This document shows, in pieces, positions 57,380 through 64,000 of a stretch of 64,000 nt of DNA. Both the position numbers and the translations under genes were made by a program. Source of the stretch: Isoetes taiwanensis (lineage: Eukaryota; Streptophyta; Lycopodiopsida; Isoetales; Isoetaceae). The stretch covers positions 21,560,386-21,624,385 of the forward strand of contig JAJEKV010000003.1 of NCBI GenBank assembly GCA_021234155.1, given 5' to 3'. The notes below the pieces were generated by a model. That model searched no databases, had not been told where the DNA came from, and worked only from the letters and a program-made list of their open reading frames with translations. Positions within the stretch are counted from its first letter, which is position 1; each line of letters starts with the position of its first letter.

Positions 57380-58743
57380 TGATAGAATTTGCAAATAGAT
57401 ATGTTAATACCACCTCATTTTAATTACTAGACAATATTCATGGCAAGCTTAAGAAACAATTTTAATCATAGACCAAACAACGTTCTTTGTATGAATTCAT
57501 ATTCAGCATCAACATTCTTCATGCAATTTCTCGTTACCCAATCTTCCCCTGATCTAATGGCTCATCAATTTCTAGTTGCAATTGCAACGGAACTTGGGGT
57601 TCATATCTCACACTCCATCATGAATGGTCCAAGGATTTGTGTTTCTGTGCCAGTGGACTTGCCTTTACCAGATTGTATAGTTATGAAGAGTGGGCCTTGG
57701 TATAAGAAGTTGGATCTTAAGCTTCTGAATAGTCCAGAATTAGCCCGTTTATTTCCTGATAAGGAGGCTTTTGCTAGCTTTCGTCAAGGTAATCGTGCAT
57801 CTCAGGCATCTGTTCAACATTCTTCTCAGGTTCAAGCTCCTGTTGTTGTTTCTTCATCTATTCATGATCAACCTTTGCCGGTTGCTTTGCATTCCTCGGC
57901 TATGGAAGATGCTCTACATACAGTTCCGATGGTGTCGTCCTTAGCACCATCAGCTGCAGCTATAGTTCCTACTACTCTCCACGTTGTTGCTTCTGCTTCT
58001 CATGCTTCTGAGATTGTTATGTCTAGTAGTCCTAATCTTCAGTGCACTAAAGAGTCATGGCAACAGGTCAATTGGAAGAAGGCAGCGAGGAAGAAGTCTG
58101 TTATATCATCTGATGAGCCTATCCTACTTCGTACTATTCAGTGGCATGATAATTTGATGTCTGTTGATGATCATCTCGAGGTCTCCAGACCATGTTGATG
58201 GTGATGAGGCCATTAAATGCCTCAAGGTGGCACAAGGAGTATGATTATACTGTAAAAATACTATATATCTATCTATATACTGTGTATGGGTGGTTTTTGC
58301 TTAGTGGACTATTTCGTCCTCTGGGGTTTGAGTCCCATGTCACAGGTCCCTTGTATGTATCTTGATTTTCCTTGATAATAGATTGTCGTCCTTCAAAAAA
58401 AAATATTCTTCATGCAAGAATAATAGTCACCTTATTACAGACCATATGTTACTGTAGCACCAAGACACTATTCATTTTGAAAGTAATATGATCATTGTAG
58501 CATTTGCAAAATCAAAACCAACCTCGTATCAGTTCACGCCAAATGCTGAGCACTAAGTATACACATAGTATTCTTGTATACTTGTCTTCTCCTCGAACTC
58601 TCCACTGTATCTTTTCTCCTCAAACAACGCCTTACACTTGATTCAGATGCTTGTAACCTAGATAAAAAGGTTACTATCCAGCATCATACTGTCTCTGCAC
58701 TGTTCATTTAGATTAGATTATAAGATGAACATCAACATTAACA
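57380..58743 (-). repeat. Copia 5' LTR, interrupted
   Basis: Runs from TGATAGAATTTGC at the PBS side to CATTAACA at 58743, with an 878-bp insertion at 57527-58404. Net LTR length is about 473 bp after removing the insertion and one target copy. Confidence 0.8.
57527..58404 (+). mobile_element. Poly(A) LINE ORF1-type retro-insertion in the Copia 5' LTR
   Basis: Flanked by the perfect 13-bp target duplication ATTCTTCATGCAA (57514-57526 and 58405-58417). The 3' end has a run of 9-10 A. It carries an open frame to 58196 with LGVHISHSIMNGPRICVSVP and LPLPDCIVMKSGPWYKKLDL, resembling the end of the DUF4283 region of plant L1 ORF1, followed by a Ser/Val/His-rich linker. A box-B-like GGTTTGAGTCCC lies near 58325. 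Long, still open ORF and perfect target duplications point to recent insertion. Confidence 0.8.
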
Positions 58744-59567
58744 ATCATGCTAGGATTTCTTATGTTCCATGGTCACCCTATTCCTGTGTTTCCATACAGC
58801 CAAGCATCCCAAGGATCTTGTTGTGTTCAATAATCTGCTATCAGTTTTCAGAAATATAGCAGATTGGTATCTGTGGCAGCTCCTTTTTGATCTATACAGT
58901 CCAGCTCTAGAACTCTGCCACACAAGGGCATGCAAACACATGGTTTGATGTTTCCATCTCTCCATATCTGAGAGGGCATTGAACCGAGATGGAATTATCA
59001 AATTTATATCTTTTCATGTTGGTTGGCAGACTTTGATGCAATACTAGCCACATAAAAGTTTTAATTTTATTTGATGTATATATCTTCCAACCCTTTGCAT
59101 TGGCTGAGGCCAACCTTTCTTTATCACAGTTCCAAAGTGTGGTAGCTCTGGAAGGTTTGTTGCCTTTCAAAGCAATATATAGATCTTTAGCTGCCTAGGT
59201 TTCCTTGCCCTTTAACTGCCACATATTTGAGTTAATACTGAGATCATCATATATTCTAACTTTTTCCATGATAATTTTGTATATTTTCTTGTCAATTATT
59301 GATCCCTTCCTCCCATGACCTCCATCGATTCTCACCACTTCTCCTTAAATCCCCTACCTGTCTAATTCCAACACTATACTACTGCAAGTATTTTTGAGGG
59401 TGTTGTAAGGCCAGGCATCCAATCCCCTCTAGGGTCAGATCAGAATGCCAGAAAAAGTTAATTTCTTTTGATCTTGCATCTATAATTGGAGATCTATAAC
59501 ATAATGAAGCTTCATTCCATGCCTCCAATATTCTTTTCAAGATACTAGAGGTATTAGGGCATGGCAC
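58744..59567 (-). pseudogene. L1-type LINE C-terminal fragment (zf-RVT)
   Basis: Minus-strand frames give KGWKIYTSNKIKTFMWLVLH, QSLPTNMKRYKF and CPLRYGEMETSNHVFACPC, i.e. the W...K...FxWxxxxxxLPT and CxxC...ExxxHxxxxC pattern of the zf-RVT domain at the end of plant L1 ORF2. Upstream (59379-59567) a further frame contains NFFWHSD. The fragment ends where the Copia 5' LTR begins. Confidence 0.7.
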
Positions 59568-59694
59568 GACCTGAAAAAGGCATAATTCAACTCATGCTTA
59601 AGACTATGACTGCCAACAGGAATGCATTCTTGAATCCAATATTTGACCAGTTTTAGAGCTGGTGATTGTCTATTCGTATGAATAGCTTACGGAA

Positions 59695-59915
59695 GATTTA
59701 CTATGGGTGCCATACAATGTGCAGGAACGACTAGGGTTTTTTTTTACCTTTTTTCGCACATATATGTATGACTTGGGGTGTTTTTTTGCCACTACTTGTG
59801 GTAAAGTTTGTATGATAGGGGTCGAATTTGCCTTTCAAAAAATCGTATACAGGGTGTTTTTGGTCACCCTCTGCACGTACATGGCATACCCCTTTTGTAT
59901 AAGCATATCCCTCGA
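59695..59915. mobile_element. MITE-size relative of the 26-29.9 kb TIR transposon
   Basis: Left arm ATACAATGTGCAGG ... GACTAGGGTTTTTTTTTACC parallels the Pack element left end (ACATGTGCGTGACTGG, AGGGGTTTTTTTTACC). Right arm CGTATACAGGGTG ... CACCCTCTGCACGTACATGGCA parallels its right end. Contains a 6-bp-stem hairpin AGGGTG/CACCCT (59851-59856 and 59865-59870). Exact ends are uncertain. Confidence 0.6.
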
Positions 59916-59997
59916 GGGATAGCTCTCAATATCATTTTAGATACTAAAGCTTGTGCTTGAATGAACAGATCTTTATATCCTAGTCTCCTTCCTTCCT

Positions 59998-62900
59998 GGA
60001 CTTTGTTAAATCTGACCATGCTACCATGTGCACACCCTGTCAAATAAATTTTCTTATGGCTTCCTCACCTCCAGAATGGCAGATCACACACAGCAGCCAG
60101 GACCAAGTACCCGGGCACCACCCACAGCAGCAGAGCCGGACATGAGAGCCCCGACACCTGCCAATGGCCGAACTCCTGCAGCCTCCATGGGGATTGGGAT
60201 AGGGCAGTCACCACAGACAGCATAGGAAGAGTGCCTTCGAATTGTATCGTGGAACTGTAGGGGATTTCCCTGGAAGCACGGCGAGGGAATTGCTGAAATT
60301 GCTACAGGCATGGACATCATCTTCTTGCAAGAGACATGGGAATATAGTGGTCATCTATTTAGGACATCCTGAGGTACCATCATTTCTCAGCCGCCAATGA
60401 GCCATGGCAAGCGAGGGTATGGAGGTCGCGTGCTACTTCAAAGATGCTATAGCATCCACGGCCTCGCTCCACAAGGCTGATAGACTCAACCGCTACTGTG
60501 GATAATGAAAGTGCCGCAGCCTCACCATCGCCTAATCGTTTATCGCGAGGATGTTATATACCCCATGAAACTTATAAGTTCTACTGGGGTTCATCAAAGC
60601 AGATATAGATGTGCATATGCCCTATAGGGGAACGTATGATGACATAGAGCAAAGACGCGGGGAAGGTCATGTGTTTTTATTGGGAGATTTCAATGCACGT
60701 ACGGCACAGTGGCAGTCGGTCACCTTTCAGGGAAATGCTGACTCCAACCCACTTTGGCTAGAAACGGAGGCATCCCAGCATGCAAGACGCTCCCAGGATA
60801 CAGTCTCCGGAGCCTTTGGAAGAGAGTTGGTCCAGCTATGTCAGATCTTTGACATGGTGATCTGCAATGGTATGCTCAGATGGCCGCGATCAGGGGGCTT
60901 CACTTGCAGAAGCGACGGGGGCGATGGTGGAGCCAGCGTGGTGGACTATCTCCTAGCTCCAGTGCCAGAACTTGATATCATTAGAGATTTCGCGACAGGC
61001 ACAGGAACAAGAGATGAAGAGACTTTGTCAGACCACTATCCACTTTATGTCACTTTGGATTGGAGGCACTCAGTGGCGTGGCCACAGGACAGGCGCCCTC
61101 GGGGTTTGGGATACACCCCGAACTATCGGAAGCAAGCAGGATATGAGGTGGCGCTTGAACGTGAGCTACAGGGGATTGATGCCCTCTATACATTGCATGA
61201 TAAGTGTGAATGGTTGGTGAAGGCCTTACTCGCAGCAGCCAGTGAATGCTTTGCAGCAAGAAAGCCCCCGCGAAGGGACACTGTGCAATTCCCTCAAAAC
61301 CCCTGGTTTGACGCTGAATGTAAGGCTCTAAAGAGTCAGCTACGCACCATCTTAGATCCACAGCTCCGGCAACAGGCCATTAGGGACTATAAGGCATTCT
61401 TGAAATCCAAAAAGCATCGCTACATTGCAGAAAATCAGCAACGCATGTTTGATCTACTGATGACTAAGCCAAAAGCTTTTTGGCGTAGAGTGTTGTATAA
61501 GAGGCATCAACCACTAGCAATGTTACCTCAGACCAGTGGAGACAGCGGTTGGAGGAGTTGTATGACCCCCCAGGAGCAATCGCTGACGTACCAGATCAGC
61601 TAGGAGAAACACTACAGCTTTCAGAGGAGGACATCCACCAGGGTCTTAGGCATCTTGCTAATGGTAAAGCAAAGGACTTGCAGGGACTTCAGGCCGAGCT
61701 GTTGAAATGGAATGGGCCAGCTTTGCTCGGGCCTTTGACAGGGATAATCAATCAGGCCATCAGAGAGGGCGTCCCGCAGGAATGGATGGTTAGCAAGGTC
61801 ACCCCTATTCATAAGACGGGAAGCAGGGATGACTCCACCAACTACCGTATGATCATGGTGAGCCCGTTACTCGCAAAACTTCGCTAGCAGGTGTGCTGGA
61901 GAAGAAGTTAACGCAATGGGCGCAGGAAACTGGAGTACGTGTAGTTGGCTAGGCAGGTTTCCGCCCTGCTCACTCCACGAGTGATCATATTTTTACTCTC
62001 AGAATCCTTATGGAAGCTAGCCGCAATGCACGACGTGACTTGTATTCTTTGTTTAGGTGGATTTTAAAGGCGGCATATGATATGGTCCCTCGGGACTGTT
62101 GTGGCAACGCTTGCGGGAGCTACATGTCCCACAGGATTTGCAGAATGCCATCTACCGGCTATATGACGGAATATATGCCACTTTACTGCGTCGGACTCTG
62201 CGGGTGAACAAAGACGATAGGTGTTAAACAGGGATGCCCGTTATCTCCAATGCTTTTTGGACTCTATATTGACAAGTTGGAGACCTGGATGCAAGAACAT
62301 GGAGGTGGTAGCCCGCATTGCCGTGAGGCATATCTGATAAAGCAGTTGCTCTATGCAGACGATCTGGGCTTATTGTCCCATACAGCTAGGAGTATGCAGG
62401 AACATTTGAATGCTCTCAGTCAATTCTGTGACATAGCAGGAATGATAGTCAACTAGCAGAAAACCAAACTGTTGCCAATCCTGTCTGCGCAGCATGATAT
62501 CCCAGACTTCTATTACAGAGGACAAAGGATGGAAGTTGTAAGGACCTTTAAGTATCTGGGAATCGATTTCTCTGCTAACATGCTATGGGATGACTGTGTA
62601 GAAAGAAGGATCAGCGCTGGATGGAAAGCCCTGTATGCAATGCAGAATAGTTGTTACAGAATAGATCTCTGTGATTGGGCACGCAAAGCACACCTGTTCC
62701 GAGCATTCATGGAACCAGTATTGCTGTATGGAGTAGAGGTCTGAGGGCCAGGGGTTAGCAAGGGAAGCTAGAGAGCTAGAAGGCTTTCCTGACATACAGC
62801 CTAGACGTCAAGGACACGGTGCCTTATCCGATTTTACTGTATGAGACTGGCTTTTGGCCCCTGCAGCATTCTGCTATGCGCATGCGCCTTGCGTATTTCC

Positions 62901-63717
62901 ATAAGGTTGATAGAATGGATGCACAACGTCTTCCTCCCCGGCTCTGTTATTGGCACAAGGGCCACAACGTCTGAAGAGAGTGTGGCAGGAGCATTGTAGG
63001 AGATGGTTCGCAAGATGGTCCATAGACTATCAACACATTATGGATATGTCGGATACCACGGAGCAGGAGCTGCATTTGAATGAGCGCTTTGCTGCCTCTC
63101 TGTGGGATGCGCCCACTCTTGCAAAGCCCAAAGCGAGCACTACCACACGCAGTTAATCCGTCCGCTGAACATGGCCCCCCCCCGGTATTTGAAGGCACAC
63201 ATCTCTACCAAGAAACTAAGAGCTATAGCTGCAATAATGACGGGGTCCCACCATCTCGTAATTGAGAGCCATTGGGGTACGGATGGAGGGCGGGGAATCC
63301 CCCGGCATGAGAGATTATGCCAGTGCTGTCACATGCAGATAGTAGAAGATGAACACCATGCTCTACAAGAATGCCCAGCATATGCACACATCCGAGCAGC
63401 TCATGCCGATCTCAGATGCTCTGAGATAGCAATTCATCAACTGCTGGCTTCGCCAATGGTTGCACGTCTCGCGTCCTACATTCTGCAAGTCTCCACCGTC
63501 AGGGAGTCCCTCACAGCACGGGGAATTTGAGTGCCCAGATAGGGCCTCTCAACACCTACTACAAGGGTTTTTCCTCCCACATGGAGGATTTTTTCATCCC
63601 AGTGGTAGAGACACATTGTACAGGGTTTCTGTGGTTTTCTTTTGTGTTTGGAAACTTTCCGCTATATTGTATCACCGTCTCATAAGCCAGTTGGCCTCCG
63701 TGGACGTTAAAACAAAC
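59998..63717 (+). pseudogene. APE-endonuclease LINE, near full length, degraded
   Basis: Order: MADHTQQPGP start at 60076, endonuclease (LRIVSWNCRGFPW, MDIIFLQETWE, LLGDFNAR, VVDYLLAP, SDHYPLYV), linker, RT (VPQEWMVSKVTPIHKTGS, AAYDMVPRD, GVKQGCPLSPMLFGLYID, LLYADDLGLL), thumb (FKYLGIDFS, ERRISAGWKALYAMQ, LLYGVEV), and a C-terminal CQCCHMQIVEDEHHALQEC zinc motif. Stops at 60223 and about 60369, and several frameshifts, make it inactive. It is the same family type as copies A and B. No L1-type zf-RVT domain is seen. 5' flank includes CTCCTTCCTTCC at about 59983-59994. Confidence 0.92.
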
Positions 63718-63759
63718 TTCCTTCCTCCCTCCCTCCCTCCCTCCCTCCCTCCCTCCCTC
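63718..63759 (+). repeat. (TTCC)(TCCC)n 3' tail of the LINE
   Basis: About 42 bp of TTCC then TCCC repeats directly after the 3' UTR (AAACAAAC), where a poly(A) would be expected. Pyrimidine-only like the tails of copies A and B. Confidence 0.85.
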
Positions 63760-64000
63760 AATTTTCCTATATGATGCCCTATCTCCAACAATAACTGATG
63801 AGAAATACACATTTGTATCCGATCACAACATTTGCTATCCCAAATCTTCCAGCTAAGGAAAGGGAGGAAGAATACATGGAAAGCTTTTTTCTATTCTAAA
63901 GACTATAGGCTCTCAAAGACCATGAAGAGAGCTACTCAAAGTTAAAGGAATTCCCAATATTGTGGTAGCAATAGATCTGTTTAATACTTTGATACCCTAT
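63760..64000. other. Unassigned flank
   Basis: No gene or repeat recognised in the last 240 bp. Confidence 0.4.

Overview
This window looks like repeat-dominated nuclear DNA from a land plant. The evidence is a plant-type alpha-expansin, a plant group-A-like MAP kinase kinase, primer-binding sites complementary to the plant initiator-Met tRNA, and Copia, LINE, Helitron, SINE and hAT-like elements nested in one another. The lineage cannot be fixed from sequence alone. The very large, old, nested repeat load would suit a fern or another large-genome plant, but that is a guess. I see no convincing intact host gene.

Layout: 1-4150 is unassigned. An alpha-expansin lies at 4151-4884 (minus) with an internal deletion. 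A Helitron helicase C-terminus is at 5779-6015. tRNA-derived SINE-like copies and degenerate short-unit repeats fill 6500-9800. The 5' half of an L1-type LINE is at 9896-11660. Two minus-strand LINE fragments (12570-16457) are separated and flanked by (GA/CT)n tracts, and one of them carries a 665-bp hAT-like insertion with an 8-bp target duplication. A disrupted, unrecognised coding sequence (17516-18355, resuming at 33303-33600) is split by a 14.9-kb LTR retrotransposon (18356-33297, minus, target duplication CCCAT).

That LTR element has PBS, PPT and long LTRs but no recognisable reverse transcriptase. Its leader holds four 67-bp near-perfect palindromes. It also carries a 3.6-kb TIR transposon (26256-29871, 8-bp target duplication TGCTGAGG) that has captured a multi-exon MAP kinase kinase fragment. 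Small relatives of this TIR transposon lie near 41.9 kb and 59.8 kb. From 36.2 to 40.1 kb there are SINE-like units, a tandem CCGTAGGAT/CACGTG repeat and a diverged LTR of the same retroelement family.

From 43.4 to 58.7 kb a single minus-strand Copia element can be followed: LTR, PPT, RNase H, the second half of RT, a gap, the first half of RT, integrase, gag, PBS, LTR. The gap is an 8.6-kb insertion bounded on both sides by (TA)n, and both LTRs were themselves hit by poly(A) retro-insertions. An L1-type LINE fragment follows (58744-59567). The window ends with a nearly full-length APE-endonuclease LINE (59998-63760, plus) of the same type as the 12.6-16.5 kb copies, whose 3' tail is (TCCC)n instead of poly(A). 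The main story is a nest of mobile elements, several tied to microsatellites, with gene capture by a TIR transposon.
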